Part shown: one piece after another, positions 44,335 to 54,081 of the stretch
Position numbering within the stretch: the stretch's first letter is position 1
Layout: every line of letters starts with the position of its first letter
Source: Wylensekiella montiformis
Lineage (GTDB): Bacteria > Bacillota > Negativicutes > Selenomonadales > Selenomonadaceae
Direction of reading: 5' to 3'
DNA length: 64,000 nucleotides
Assembly (NCBI RefSeq): GCF_009697385.1
Contig: NZ_VUNL01000001.1
Span: 186,001-250,000, forward strand
Program-made: the position numbers and the translations under genes
The notes under the pieces: model-generated
What the model saw: only the letters and a program-made list of their open reading frames with translations
Databases searched by the model: none
Told to the model about the DNA's origin: nothing

Positions 44335-44381
44335 AACAATCCCCATAAGCCAGATTTTTGGGTCTGCTTATGGGGATTGTT
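44335..44381. terminator. Bidirectional terminator between narK and the LysR gene
   Basis: Exact 16-bp arms (44335-44350 and 44366-44381). On plus it is followed by TTTTATTTC, and it abuts the LysR stop codon, so it serves both converging genes. Confidence 0.85.
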
Positions 44382-45287
44382 TTATTTCTTCAACAGCCCG
44401 ATAAACTCACGCGCCGCTTCGGATAAATGCTGATGGCGGCCATAAGCCGCTATCAGCTGCCGCGGCGGCACCTCTTCCTCCAGTTCGAAAAAACAGGGGG
44501 CCTGACGGCGCTGCCAGCTGCGCGCCAGCATATCCGTGACCAATGTCGCTCCCATGCCGGCCGCGCAGAGCTCCGCCGCATCGATGATGCTGTTCGCCTC
44601 AAAAACGACATCGGGCTCGCACTGCGTTTCCAGACACAAGGTGTCATAAATGGATGTCATCTGCCGCTTTTTCTGCAGGCAGATAAACGGCTGACCATGC
44701 ATCCGGGCAAAGGAGAGCCGCGGGAACGGCCGGGTCAGGCGAGGCCGGAGGTCCCGGACAAAGGGATGCTCCTGCGGCAAAGCAAGCATCACCCGCTCCG
44801 ACAAAAGCGGAATACGGGCAAAGCCCTGATCGGGCAGCGGGTCATACAGCAGCGCAAAATCAACCCGCCCGCTGAGCACATCTTCCTGAAGCTCGCTGAC
44901 ACTGTGCTCCCGGACCTGCAGGCTGATGCCGGGATAACGGTTATGAAATTTGATCAGCGGCTGAGCCAGATAGCAAGAAGAACGCGTTCTCGAACTGCCG
45001 ATACAAAGGCTTCCTGTGCGCAACTCGGTCAGATCCGCGGTTTCCCGGACCAAATCCCGCTTCATGCGTTGAATCTCCCGCGCCTTGGTCACATAGATCT
45101 CTCCGGCCGGGGTAAGCTGCAGCGGAATCTGGCTCCGGTCAAACAGAAGCGCCCCCAGTTCTCCCTCGATTTTCTTAATGCACTGCGACAGGGACGGCTG
45201 GGAAACGAACAAATGCTTAGCTGCTGCGGAAAAGGTTCCGTCTTCCGCAACCTGCAATACGCTTCTCCATTCATGCTCATCGATCAT
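44382..45287 (-). CDS. LysR-family transcriptional regulator
   Basis: 301 aa. The N-terminal winged HTH (about 5-65; GTFSAAAKHLFVSQPSLSQCIKKIE) is classic LysR. The rest is the periplasmic-binding-like effector domain (about 90-300). Such regulators usually control a divergent neighbour, but here the next gene upstream (HD protein) runs the same way, 28 bp away, so the target is unclear. The effector is unknown. Confidence 0.92.
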   Translation of the reverse strand: MIDEHEWRSVLQVAEDGTFSAAAKHLFVSQPSLSQCIKKIEGELGALLFDRSQIPLQLTPAGEIYVTKAREIQRMKRDLVRETADLTELRTGSLCIGSSRTRSSCYLAQPLIKFHNRYPGISLQVREHSVSELQEDVLSGRVDFALLYDPLPDQGFARIPLLSERVMLALPQEHPFVRDLRPRLTRPFPRLSFARMHGQPFICLQKKRQMTSIYDTLCLETQCEPDVVFEANSIIDAAELCAAGMGATLVTDMLARSWQRRQAPCFFELEEEVPPRQLIAAYGRHQHLSEAAREFIGLLKK

Positions 45288-45314
45288 CGCTCTGTCCCTG
45301 TCCTTTCCGTCCGG

Positions 45315-45875
45315 TTAAAAACCCAATTCTTCCTTATGCGCCGTCATACCGTCAATACAGCACTGCATGACCTCGCCCGGTTCCATTCCCAGCATAGCAA
45401 AGCCACGTTGGATGATATCCCGGCTGCATTTTGCCGCAAACCGTTTGTCCTTGAACTTCTTTTTCAGGGATTTCAGCGCCATGCCGTCCATCTTTTCCGG
45501 CCGCATGAGCGCATATGCCTGTACGATTCCCGTCAGCTCATCCACGGTAAACAGGCTCTTTTCCATATCCGTCTCCGGTTCGGCTTCATCGGTCGTAATC
45601 CCCCAGCCATGCGAGAGGATCGCCCGGATGTCTTCCTCGTCGATTCCTTCCGGCTCCAAAAGCTCCCGCACATGATGACAATGTTCATCCGGATATTTTT
45701 CATAATCCACATCGTGAAGATAACCGACAGCTTCCCAGTGCTCCTTATCCGCTCCGAAATGATCGGCCATCGCTCCCATCGCCGCACTGACGGCTGCCGC
45801 ATGAAGAAACAGATGCGGCTCCGTGGTATGCTTCGCCAGAATTTCTTTCGCCCGCTTCAATGTCAATGTACTCAT
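45315..45875 (-). CDS. HD-domain phosphohydrolase
   Basis: 186 aa from the ATG at 45875 (CAAGGAGGACTTGTG ahead; an upstream GTG in frame is less likely). The metal-binding HD pair is in GYLHDVDYEKYP, preceded by FLHAAAVSAAM and followed by HHVRELL and ILSHGW, an arrangement typical of small HDIG/YqeK-like hydrolases. The substrate, possibly a nucleotide, is unknown. It may share a transcript with the LysR gene. Confidence 0.85.
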   Translation of the reverse strand: MSTLTLKRAKEILAKHTTEPHLFLHAAAVSAAMGAMADHFGADKEHWEAVGYLHDVDYEKYPDEHCHHVRELLEPEGIDEEDIRAILSHGWGITTDEAEPETDMEKSLFTVDELTGIVQAYALMRPEKMDGMALKSLKKKFKDKRFAAKCSRDIIQRGFAMLGMEPGEVMQCCIDGMTAHKEELGF

Positions 45876-45924
45876 CACAAGTCCTCCTTGTACCAATAAT
45901 GTAAACCTGTAACGTTTCTATTCA

Positions 45925-46365
45925 TTATACGCAGGAATCCGGATCATCGTCAACCAAAGGACCCAATACATAGAACGTTCCATGTGCCTTGGCAAAGATC
46001 TTGCCCGCATCGTCTTTCAGCTCGCTTTCGAGTGCCATGGTATGACGCCCGTCGTGCAGGACGCGCCCCGTCGCAAGAATCCGGGTCGTAAGCGGCACCG
46101 AATGCATGAAATCCATGGACAGACTGAGCGTGACCACCCGTTTATTGCGCGCCAGAGCCGCCGCGCCCATGGCCGTATCAGCCAATGTCATGAGCACGCC
46201 GCCATGGACAATCCCGTACAAATTCGTATGCTCCTCCTCTGCCGTCAGCTCCAGACGCACCTGCCCGTCTCCATCCGGTATGACCTGGGCATGAAGATAT
46301 TCCAAAAACGGATTTTTGTGATAAAATTCCACGATATGACGCTGCCATTCCGTCATTTCCTTCAC
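45925..46365 (-). CDS. PaaI-family hotdog thioesterase
   Basis: 146 aa from a GTG at 46365 (GGGAGG 9 bases ahead); another GTG lies six codons earlier. The hotdog motif NLYGIVHGGVLMTLADTAMGAAA contains the catalytic region (Asn, HGG, then Asp) of PaaI/YbdB-type acyl-CoA thioesterases. The acyl-CoA it cleaves is unknown. It stands alone, divergent from ygbA. Confidence 0.87.
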   Translation of the reverse strand: MKEMTEWQRHIVEFYHKNPFLEYLHAQVIPDGDGQVRLELTAEEEHTNLYGIVHGGVLMTLADTAMGAAALARNKRVVTLSLSMDFMHSVPLTTRILATGRVLHDGRHTMALESELKDDAGKIFAKAHGTFYVLGPLVDDDPDSCV

Positions 46366-46449
46366 GATAAGCCGCCTCCCCACTGCTCACTGCCGCGCCC
46401 GCCTGTGAAAATCCCCTTTCGTGCGCAGCCCGCGGCAGAGAGCCGGGTA

Positions 46450-46478
46450 TTGCTTTTATCCCGAAATACCTTTACAAT
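46450..46478 (+). promoter_or_regulatory. Promoter of ygbA
   Basis: TTGCTT, 17 bp, TACAAT. No Fnr box is found at the nar spacing and no clear NsrR-type palindrome is visible. Confidence 0.5.
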
Positions 46479-46526
46479 AAAGACTGACACGATGTTTAAA
46501 TAAACCAAAACAAAGGGTGATTGAAT

Positions 46527-46988
46527 ATGAGTATGTTTTCCCGTTTCTTGCCGAAGAGAAAACCGGTAGAAATAAAAAACAACATCCCGAAGGAAAAAGC
46601 CAATATCCGCAAAACCTTCGGCCTGTACTGCCACAGCCATCACAACACGTCAGGCGACAAGCTCTGCCCGAAATGCACAGCTCTTCTGGCCACGGTCATG
46701 ACGCGGATGAACCGCTGTCCGTACGGCATCACAAAACCGATCTGCGACCGCTGCGACCGTACAGTTCAATGCTTCGGCCCGCATCAGGCCAGAGACTTCC
46801 TGCACATCATGAGCTCCGCGCAAAAGCGCATGTTCCTGCGCCACCCCATGATGGCCTTTAAACACAAACTCGCCAGCATGGGCGTCGATTATGCCAAGTA
46901 TCAGCAGGCAAAGAAAATCGACGACAAGGTAAAGGCCAGAGAGGAAACCGCAAAAAAGCGCGCAAAGGACCGAAAAGCAAAAAAATGA
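46527..46988 (+). CDS. ygbA: YgbA family protein (nitrous oxide-stimulated promoter family)
   Basis: 153 aa. Start at the ATG following AAAGGGTGATTGAAT. The family core is well kept: YCHSHHN, LCPKCTALL, RCPYGITKPICDRC, a Cys-Phe-Gly-Pro segment and MFLRHPMMAF. Its clustered Cys/His residues suggest a bound metal or Fe-S centre. In enterobacteria ygbA is switched on by nitrosative stress through NsrR, which suits an organism whose nitrate reductase makes nitrite. A Lys-rich tail (about 125-153) follows the core. It is transcribed alone with its own terminator. Confidence 0.88.
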   Translation: MSMFSRFLPKRKPVEIKNNIPKEKANIRKTFGLYCHSHHNTSGDKLCPKCTALLATVMTRMNRCPYGITKPICDRCDRTVQCFGPHQARDFLHIMSSAQKRMFLRHPMMAFKHKLASMGVDYAKYQQAKKIDDKVKAREETAKKRAKDRKAKK

Positions 46989-47011
46989 GTGTCCGCCATT
47001 TGGCGAACAGC

Positions 47012-47041
47012 AAAACAGCCTTTCCAAAGAAGGGCTGTTTT
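47012..47041 (+). terminator. Terminator of ygbA
   Basis: A 9-bp stem (aaaacagcc with 47033-47041) followed on plus by a long T run. Confidence 0.85.
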
Positions 47042-47049
47042 TTTCTTGT

Positions 47050-48225
47050 TCACTTCACCAGCCGAAGCGCCGGTCGCTGCGCCGAAGGGCCATGCGGCTT
47101 CTCCGCGGCATCCTCCGGCGTCCTCTGCGCACGGCCATGATCGCAGATATTGATCAGCATGCCCATAGCCATCATGCTGACAATCAGCGAGGATCCGCCA
47201 TAGCTGATAAAAGGAAGCGGTACGCCGACCACCGCAAACAGGCCGCCGACCATGGCCATATTCACCAGCGCCTGCCCCATGATGAGGAGCATGATGCCCA
47301 GCGCCAGCATCTGCCCGAACTCATCCTCCGCCCGGTTCGCCACGCGCACGCAGAAAAGAATCAGCAGTCCGATCAGCAAAAAGACCATCAGCGCGCCGAT
47401 ATACCCATGCTCCTGACAAAAAATCGCAAAGGCAAAATCCGTATGGGCCTCCGGCAAATAGGAATATTTGCTGACGCCATCACCGAGTCCCATGCCCCAA
47501 AAGCCGCCGGAGCCGATGGTGGAAAGGGACTGCACCGTCTGATAGCCGAACTTCTGGGCATCCGACCAAGGATCAAACATCGTCCGGATCCGCTGCAGCC
47601 GGTACGGCTGGAACAAGATCATCCCAACCAGCAATACCGGAGCGCCGGCCAGTAGCATCTTCCACTGCCAGCTTTTCAGACCGGCTACCATTGCCATGGC
47701 CACCGGCACGCCAATGATGATACAGGCCGTCCCCATATCCGGCTCCAGTTCAGTCAGGACCGCCATGATGAAGATACAGAAAAACTGCGCGTTGAAAATC
47801 GTAGCCGGCTGACCGTGCTTGACGCGCACAGACAGCACAGCTGCCGCCAGCATCAGGCTGAGCAGCTTGGCAAATTCCGCCGGCTGAAAACCGAAGCCGC
47901 CGATGGAAAGCCAGCGCCGGGCCCCGTTGATGGACGTCCCGATGACCAGAACAAGGGCCAGCGCGGCGAACATGCCAAGCAGGAGCCAGGGCATGACGAT
48001 GCGCCAGCGCCGGTAATTGATATGGCGGCAGCCCACAAAAGCCGCCACCCCGACCACCAGCCAGATCAGATGGCGCGTCAGAAAGTAATAGGGATTTTCA
48101 TAATCGATCGTCGCCAGCACATAGCTGGAACTGAATACATTGATGGTCCCCAATACGACCAGAATCGCCATGATGACCATGATCGGCTCTGCATCATTAT
48201 TCCACAGGGTTTTCCGAATCCGCAT
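47050..48225 (-). CDS. ftsW: FtsW/RodA/SpoVE family peptidoglycan polymerase
   Basis: 391 aa with ten membrane spans of the SEDS family. It polymerises lipid II with a partner class B penicillin-binding protein. The family patterns GARRWLSIGGFGFQPAEFAKL near 108 and ELEPDMGTACII near 155 are present, the latter holding the catalytic Asp, and GVPLPFISYGGSSL near 335 closes the domain. No murein gene cluster surrounds it, so FtsW versus RodA is judged only from these motifs. Confidence 0.9.
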   Translation of the reverse strand: MRIRKTLWNNDAEPIMVIMAILVVLGTINVFSSSYVLATIDYENPYYFLTRHLIWLVVGVAAFVGCRHINYRRWRIVMPWLLLGMFAALALVLVIGTSINGARRWLSIGGFGFQPAEFAKLLSLMLAAAVLSVRVKHGQPATIFNAQFFCIFIMAVLTELEPDMGTACIIIGVPVAMAMVAGLKSWQWKMLLAGAPVLLVGMILFQPYRLQRIRTMFDPWSDAQKFGYQTVQSLSTIGSGGFWGMGLGDGVSKYSYLPEAHTDFAFAIFCQEHGYIGALMVFLLIGLLILFCVRVANRAEDEFGQMLALGIMLLIMGQALVNMAMVGGLFAVVGVPLPFISYGGSSLIVSMMAMGMLINICDHGRAQRTPEDAAEKPHGPSAQRPALRLVK

Positions 48226-48237
48226 GGTGTCGCCCCC

Positions 48238-48888
48238 TTATGGAAAGATTACCTCACAGCGGTTGATCTTTTCGCCAAAGCCGCTGAACTTCCGCTCGTA
48301 TTCCGTCATGATGTTTTCCGGCCGGTTTTCCGCATGCAGATCAAAGGACACATCCTGTACCGTCAGGCCGGCTTCCCGAAACTGCTCCAGCGAAAAGTCG
48401 AAAAGCGGCCGGTTGTCTGTCTTAAAATGCAGTTCTCCGGGCTTTTTCAAAAGCACACGATATTTTTCCAAAAAACCCGTATGGGTCAGCCTGCGCTTGG
48501 CATGGCGTTTTTTCGGCCAGGGATCGCAAAAATTGATATAGAACCGGTCAACCTCTTCCGGGGCGAAAATCGTTTCAATATGATGAATGTCAAAGACGAG
48601 AAGCCGGACATTCTGCAGTTCCCGCGCGGCGACCTTCTGCGCCGCTGCATAGAGCACATCCTGCTGCGCCTCAATGCCAATGAAGTTGATCTCCGGATGA
48701 CGCTGCGCCAGCTCGCTGATAAAATCGCCCTTCCCCGTGCCGAGCTCCACATGAAGCGGGGCCTGCCGGCCAAACTGATCCGCCCATTTTCCCCGCTGCT
48801 CCTCGCCGGCCGCCCGGTCACGGCTGAATACGAACGCATCGAATTCATGAATCGCTTCATCCACCCAGGGTTTTCTTCTTAAACGCAC
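48238..48888 (-). CDS. trmB: tRNA (guanine-N7)-methyltransferase
   Basis: 216 aa. GTG start with AGGAG ahead. Methylates G46 in the variable loop of many tRNAs. The AdoMet motif VELGTGKGDFISELA near 45 and the family signature FCDPWPKKRHAKRRL near 115 are clear. It lies 12 bp upstream of ftsW and 12 bp downstream of the AcoR-like regulator gene, so the three may be co-transcribed. Confidence 0.95.
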   Translation of the reverse strand: MRLRRKPWVDEAIHEFDAFVFSRDRAAGEEQRGKWADQFGRQAPLHVELGTGKGDFISELAQRHPEINFIGIEAQQDVLYAAAQKVAARELQNVRLLVFDIHHIETIFAPEEVDRFYINFCDPWPKKRHAKRRLTHTGFLEKYRVLLKKPGELHFKTDNRPLFDFSLEQFREAGLTVQDVSFDLHAENRPENIMTEYERKFSGFGEKINRCEVIFP

Positions 48889-48900
48889 AATGAATCTCCT

Positions 48901-50814
48901 TTATTTTTTCTCCAGACCATATTTTTTCAGATAGCGGTACAAGGTCACGCGGCTGACATTCAGAAGATTGGCCAGACGACTGACATTTCCGCCCGCTGCC
49001 TGCCATGCCTTAACAAATACATCCTTGTCCTCTTTCCATTTGTTATCCGGCTTCACATCTCCCATCAGACTGATGTCCTTGGGGCCGATGTCCTTGCCCG
49101 GCGTATTGAAGAACGCGTATTCCAGCACGCTCTGAAGCTGTTTGATATTCCCCGGCCAGTCATATTCCCTGAGCACCTTTTCCGTCTCAGGAAGAATGCG
49201 CTTCGGCTCCATCTGATGCTGCTCGGCCAATTCTCTGATGATGTGATCGGCCAGCTTCGGAATATCCTCCCGGCGGCTGCGCAATGCCGGGACACGCACG
49301 ACGCTTTTGCTGACAATCTCATACAGCTCGCGCGCGAACAGTCCCCGCTCCGTCAGACGCTTGAGGTCGCTGTCGCAGGCCGCAATGATGCGCACATTGA
49401 TCGGACGCTCGACCGTCTCACCGATGCGATGGGACTTGCCCTCCTTCAGCGCCTGAGCCAGCTCCACGGCGATATTTTTCGGCATCTTTTCAATTTCATC
49501 CAGAAACAAGGTGCCGCCGGAGGCCAGCTCCAGACGCCCCTGATGGCTCACCTCCGGATTCAGCATAACGCCGAAAAGCTCCTGTTCCAAAAGCTCCGGC
49601 GTAGCGTCCCCGCACCGCAGGGTAATCAGCGGGCCTGCAGCACGCGGGCTGGCCTGATGGATCCCATGTGCCATGCGCTGCTTCCCGGTCCCCGCTTCGC
49701 CCTGAATCAGAATATGATGCTGATTCTTGGCCACACGAGCCGCCTTATTGCGGACGCTCAAAAACGTCGTCCCCTCACCGACCATCGAATTCAGGCTGTA
49801 CTTGGCTGTATAACCGGCCGCATGAGCCACCAGAGTGCGCAGATCTTCAATAGGCATGGAAACGACGACTACGCTTTGTACGGCCTGATCTTCGTCGCGT
49901 TCCAATGGCACCACCGTCGTAATGTCCTCGTACGTCTTGGCCGGAGTAATCCATGTCACTTCCTTATTGTACGAGGGAATCCCCCGGAACCCCTTATAGA
50001 TCGGCGTATGCTGATAATTCATGATAACGTCGTTGAGATTCGAGGTCGGCCGTCCTTCTTTTTTCCCGGCGCCGATTCCTTCCAGCCGCGTATGCCCGAG
50101 CTGATTGGCATAGGCCACCTCGCCGCCCGGCATGACATGATAAACGGCAAAAGGCGTCGCATCGAGAATGGCTTCCTCCGCCTTGATGCGCACGGACTCC
50201 GTGAGATGCTGCTCCAGAGCAGTCTTCATTGTCAGCAGCAGGGAAATCACCGCATCCTGCGGCATGGCCACCTGCTCCATGGACACCAGCGTAATGATGT
50301 AGTGGAATTCACCGTTCACCCTGACCGGTGCGGAGCAGGCATCGCCAAGCTGGCATTCGCGGACCCACATCTCCGGTCCGAACATCCAGAACGGCGTCTG
50401 ATGCTCACAGGCGACGCTGATGCTCGAAGTCCCCACCTGTTCGATACCCACGCGGGCTCCCTCGATCTCGCCCGGCGTCATCTGATAAAACGGCAGGGAA
50501 TAACTCTTTAACACCACACAATCCGCATCGATAAGCAGCAGGCTCAGATTGTATTCCTGAAAGAATTCCTTGATTCCCTCGCTGAGCTGACTCAGATACT
50601 GAATGGCATCCATATGCTTGGACTGCAGCGCCTGAAATTCATCCTTCGGCAGTTTATGACGAATATCCATAGTTTCCCGGCCAATTCCCAGCTCCTGACT
50701 TTTCTGCCAGGATTCCGCTACCCATGGATGAACATTCGGATCCAATATCCCTTCTTCTGTAAATTTTTGATAATATGCTTCGAGTTTGCTTCTGCTGCGA
50801 TGCTCTCTGATCAT
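48901..50814 (-). CDS. AcoR-like AAA+ enhancer-binding-type regulator lacking GAFTGA
   Basis: 637 aa. N-terminal GAF-type sensor (about 55-200, with CQLGDAC), a PAS-like segment (about 215-320), an AAA+ domain (Walker A GEAGTGKQ near 371, Walker B TLFLDEIE near 435) and a C-terminal Fis-type HTH (about 600-637, NVSRLANLLNVSRVTLYRYL). The loop that should read GAFTGA and contact sigma-54 is shortened to GVMLNPEVSHQGR, and the arginine-finger stretch is altered. It resembles TyrR-like proteins that regulate sigma-70 promoters. The targets are unknown. AGGAGGATAAAGG precedes the ATG. Confidence 0.9.
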   Translation of the reverse strand: MIREHRSRSKLEAYYQKFTEEGILDPNVHPWVAESWQKSQELGIGRETMDIRHKLPKDEFQALQSKHMDAIQYLSQLSEGIKEFFQEYNLSLLLIDADCVVLKSYSLPFYQMTPGEIEGARVGIEQVGTSSISVACEHQTPFWMFGPEMWVRECQLGDACSAPVRVNGEFHYIITLVSMEQVAMPQDAVISLLLTMKTALEQHLTESVRIKAEEAILDATPFAVYHVMPGGEVAYANQLGHTRLEGIGAGKKEGRPTSNLNDVIMNYQHTPIYKGFRGIPSYNKEVTWITPAKTYEDITTVVPLERDEDQAVQSVVVVSMPIEDLRTLVAHAAGYTAKYSLNSMVGEGTTFLSVRNKAARVAKNQHHILIQGEAGTGKQRMAHGIHQASPRAAGPLITLRCGDATPELLEQELFGVMLNPEVSHQGRLELASGGTLFLDEIEKMPKNIAVELAQALKEGKSHRIGETVERPINVRIIAACDSDLKRLTERGLFARELYEIVSKSVVRVPALRSRREDIPKLADHIIRELAEQHQMEPKRILPETEKVLREYDWPGNIKQLQSVLEYAFFNTPGKDIGPKDISLMGDVKPDNKWKEDKDVFVKAWQAAGGNVSRLANLLNVSRVTLYRYLKKYGLEKK

Positions 50815-51050
50815 CCTTTATCCTCCTGTCCCTGCGATTCATAACTCCATGCCGGATCAGCATATCCGGCCGATCGCCCGATATATTCTCATACTTTCCA
50901 TTTTAACAATCCTTTTCTCTTCCTGCAATTACTTTTGTCCTATTTTGTTTACAAAATCGACAAATTCCGCCAAAATCGAGCAAAAAAAGTTTCATTTCTG
51001 TTGTCTTAGCGACCATATTCTGCTTTTTTTGGACTTTCGGCAGATAGGCA

Positions 51051-51059
51051 TGATATAAT
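51051..51059 (+). promoter_or_regulatory. Extended -10 promoter of the small membrane protein gene
   Basis: TGATATAAT is an extended -10; a leader of about 35 nt leads to the ATG at 51100. The 51 bp before it are AT-rich with no clear -35. Confidence 0.55.
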
Positions 51060-51099
51060 ATGATCGAGATATGATGAAGAGAAAGGAAGATGGACCTTC

Positions 51100-51432
51100 A
51101 TGGCAAAGCAGTATAAAAAATTACAGAAAAAAATCTACCCAGAAAAAAAAGATCCGCATGATAAAGAAAAGGAAAAGATTGGCAAGGATTACCTGCTCAT
51201 CGCAGTCTGCTGCTTTACCTTTGTCGTCACGATCTTTGGCTGGCCGCATTTTGACGATCTCAACCGGGCCATGTATATTCTGCTGACGCTTTCTCTCGGT
51301 CTGACTTATGCTTACCGCCACGCCAGACTTTCCGATAATGCCCGCATCTATGTAAACCGGGCCAGTCTCTGCAGCATGGGGCTGGCGATCGGGCTGTTCT
51401 GTCTTTCCCTGTTCAAAACCTTCGCCGGCTGA
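51100..51432 (+). CDS. Small membrane protein of unknown function
   Basis: 110 aa. A Lys-rich cytoplasmic N-terminus (about 1-28) is followed by three hydrophobic segments (about 32-47, 58-69 and 88-104), the middle one weak. No motif or family is recognised. AAAGGAAG lies about 12 bases before the ATG. It is a lone plus-strand gene, ended by the repeated hairpin at 51467. Confidence 0.65.
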   Translation: MAKQYKKLQKKIYPEKKDPHDKEKEKIGKDYLLIAVCCFTFVVTIFGWPHFDDLNRAMYILLTLSLGLTYAYRHARLSDNARIYVNRASLCSMGLAIGLFCLSLFKTFAG

Positions 51433-51466
51433 ACGAAGCCGGCCCCGCCCATACCCTTTCATCTGC

Positions 51467-51506
51467 AAAGGCGGTCCGCTGACCAAAAAGTCAACGGACC
51501 GCCTTT
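51467..51506. terminator. Repeated hairpin, copy A, between the small membrane protein and glutaredoxin-like genes
   Basis: Arms 51467-51483 and 51490-51506 pair at 16 of 17 positions. It lies between two converging genes and can serve both. Almost the same arms recur at 52124-52164. Confidence 0.8.
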
Positions 51507-51557
51507 GTTCATCAAAAGAATGTTTTCCTGCCAACAGGCCGTTTGGTTGTGCTTCCT

Positions 51558-51842
51558 TTATTCCAATGCCGACGAAAAGACTTTATCGACGGCGTTTTTA
51601 ATGGTTTCGTAATCCTGTCCGGGCTGTGCCTCATAGCATTTCTTTCCATCCACAAACAGACTCGGCACATAATAATAATCCGCCGCGTAGCGCCCGGCAA
51701 GCTCCGGCTGTTCGTTTTCATCAATCACTTCGAGTTCCAAATGATGATAAGCAGGCTTCTCTTCCTTCAGCGCGTCAATCGCCCGAAATGCGTTCCGGCA
51801 ATATGGACAGCCCTCCATCTTGATCAATGTAACTTTCTTCAT
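51558..51842 (-). CDS. Glutaredoxin/thioredoxin-like protein
   Basis: 94 aa from the ATG at 51842 (TTAGGAGGAAAACA ahead). Thioredoxin fold with the dithiol pair CPYC near residue 12 and the cis-Pro of YYVPSLFVDG near 61, both needed for disulfide exchange. The LFVDGKKCYE segment resembles glutaredoxin-like NrdH/YruB proteins. It may use glutathione-like thiols or the reductase encoded at 26033. It is followed by DUF2905 upstream in the same unit. Confidence 0.85.
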   Translation of the reverse strand: MKKVTLIKMEGCPYCRNAFRAIDALKEEKPAYHHLELEVIDENEQPELAGRYAADYYYVPSLFVDGKKCYEAQPGQDYETIKNAVDKVFSSALE

Positions 51843-51852
51843 TGTTTTCCTC

Positions 51853-52056
51853 CTAACGATGAAAAACATTCAGCAGAGCGCTTAGTACGATGCTGACCAC
51901 AACGCAGGTCACCACCGGAAAGTAGAAACTTCCGCGCTCACCTGTGATGTGAATATCTCCCGGCAGATGGCCGAGCGGCAGAAATTTCCCGCCCAACTCT
52001 GTCAGCAGTCCGGCAATGACGAGCAGGATTCCTGCGCCAATCAAAAACTTTCCCAT
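51853..52056 (-). CDS. DUF2905 family membrane protein
   Basis: 67 aa from the ATG at 52056 with GGGAGG at 7 bases. Two membrane spans flank a loop reading LGHLPGDIHITGERGSFYFP, which is the DUF2905 signature. The function is unknown in all members. A longer in-frame extension to 52500 is only the shadow of atpC. It lies 10 bp from the glutaredoxin-like gene. Confidence 0.82.
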   Translation of the reverse strand: MGKFLIGAGILLVIAGLLTELGGKFLPLGHLPGDIHITGERGSFYFPVVTCVVVSIVLSALLNVFHR

Positions 52057-52123
52057 CGCACGCCTCCCAGGGCAACAGCCCGCGCACAATCCAAGGACCA
52101 ATCCATCGAACAAGGCTACCCCA

Positions 52124-52164
52124 AAAGGCGGTCCGCTTACTCGAACAGTCAGCGAACCGCCTTT
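52124..52164 (-). terminator. Terminator of the atp operon, repeated hairpin copy B
   Basis: Arms 52124-52140 and 52148-52164 share 16 and 15 of 17 bases with copy A at 51467. A TTTT run follows on the minus strand. A second short hairpin (52172-52193) lies between it and atpC. Confidence 0.8.
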
Positions 52165-52207
52165 GCAGGAAGGAGCAGTTTTTTCACTGCTCCGCTTTTC
52201 CAGAGTA

Positions 52208-52642
52208 TTAATCCTGTATATCCGTCTGCGTGGCACGCAGACGCGCCATAGCGCGCTGCATGGCGAGCTGCGCCCGCTCCACGTCGATGTCCCTGGATTC
52301 CGGCACACCCTGATGGAACGCCGCCAGACGTTCCTTCGCACGCGCCATGGCCCGCTTAGCCCGATTGATGTCAATATCAATCGGCTGCTCAGCAGCCGTA
52401 GCCAAAACCGTGATCTTTTCCGGCGTGACTTCCATAAATCCGCCAGCCACGGCAATAAGCTGTTCATCGCGATCCGCACCGAGGCGCACGCGCATGGCAT
52501 GCGGGATCAGGCCGGTCACCAGCGGCGCATGATGCGGCAGAATACCGAGCTCACCGCCCGTCGAGCGGACAATGAGCATGCTGATATCTGCAGAATAGAC
52601 CAACCGGTCCGGAGAGACAATCTCTAGCTTAATCGTCGCCAT
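52208..52642 (-). CDS. atpC: ATP synthase F1 epsilon subunit
   Basis: 144 aa. N-terminal beta-sandwich (about 1-85, opening KLEIVSPDRLVYSADI and GGELGILPHHAPLVTGL) and C-terminal helical hairpin (about 90-140) that can brake rotation. GGAGGAATAATCG precedes the ATG, which follows atpD by 3 bp. It is the last gene of the operon. Confidence 0.97.
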   Translation of the reverse strand: MATIKLEIVSPDRLVYSADISMLIVRSTGGELGILPHHAPLVTGLIPHAMRVRLGADRDEQLIAVAGGFMEVTPEKITVLATAAEQPIDIDINRAKRAMARAKERLAAFHQGVPESRDIDVERAQLAMQRAMARLRATQTDIQD

Positions 52643-52645
52643 CGA

Positions 52646-54070
<1,425 letters not shown>

Positions 54071-54081
54071 TTACGATGCTC

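Noticed and set aside
52057-52500. N-terminal extension of the DUF2905 frame
   Set aside because: It runs across the terminator and atpC in another frame. The ATG at 52056 has its own GGGAGG and gives the normal 67-residue protein.
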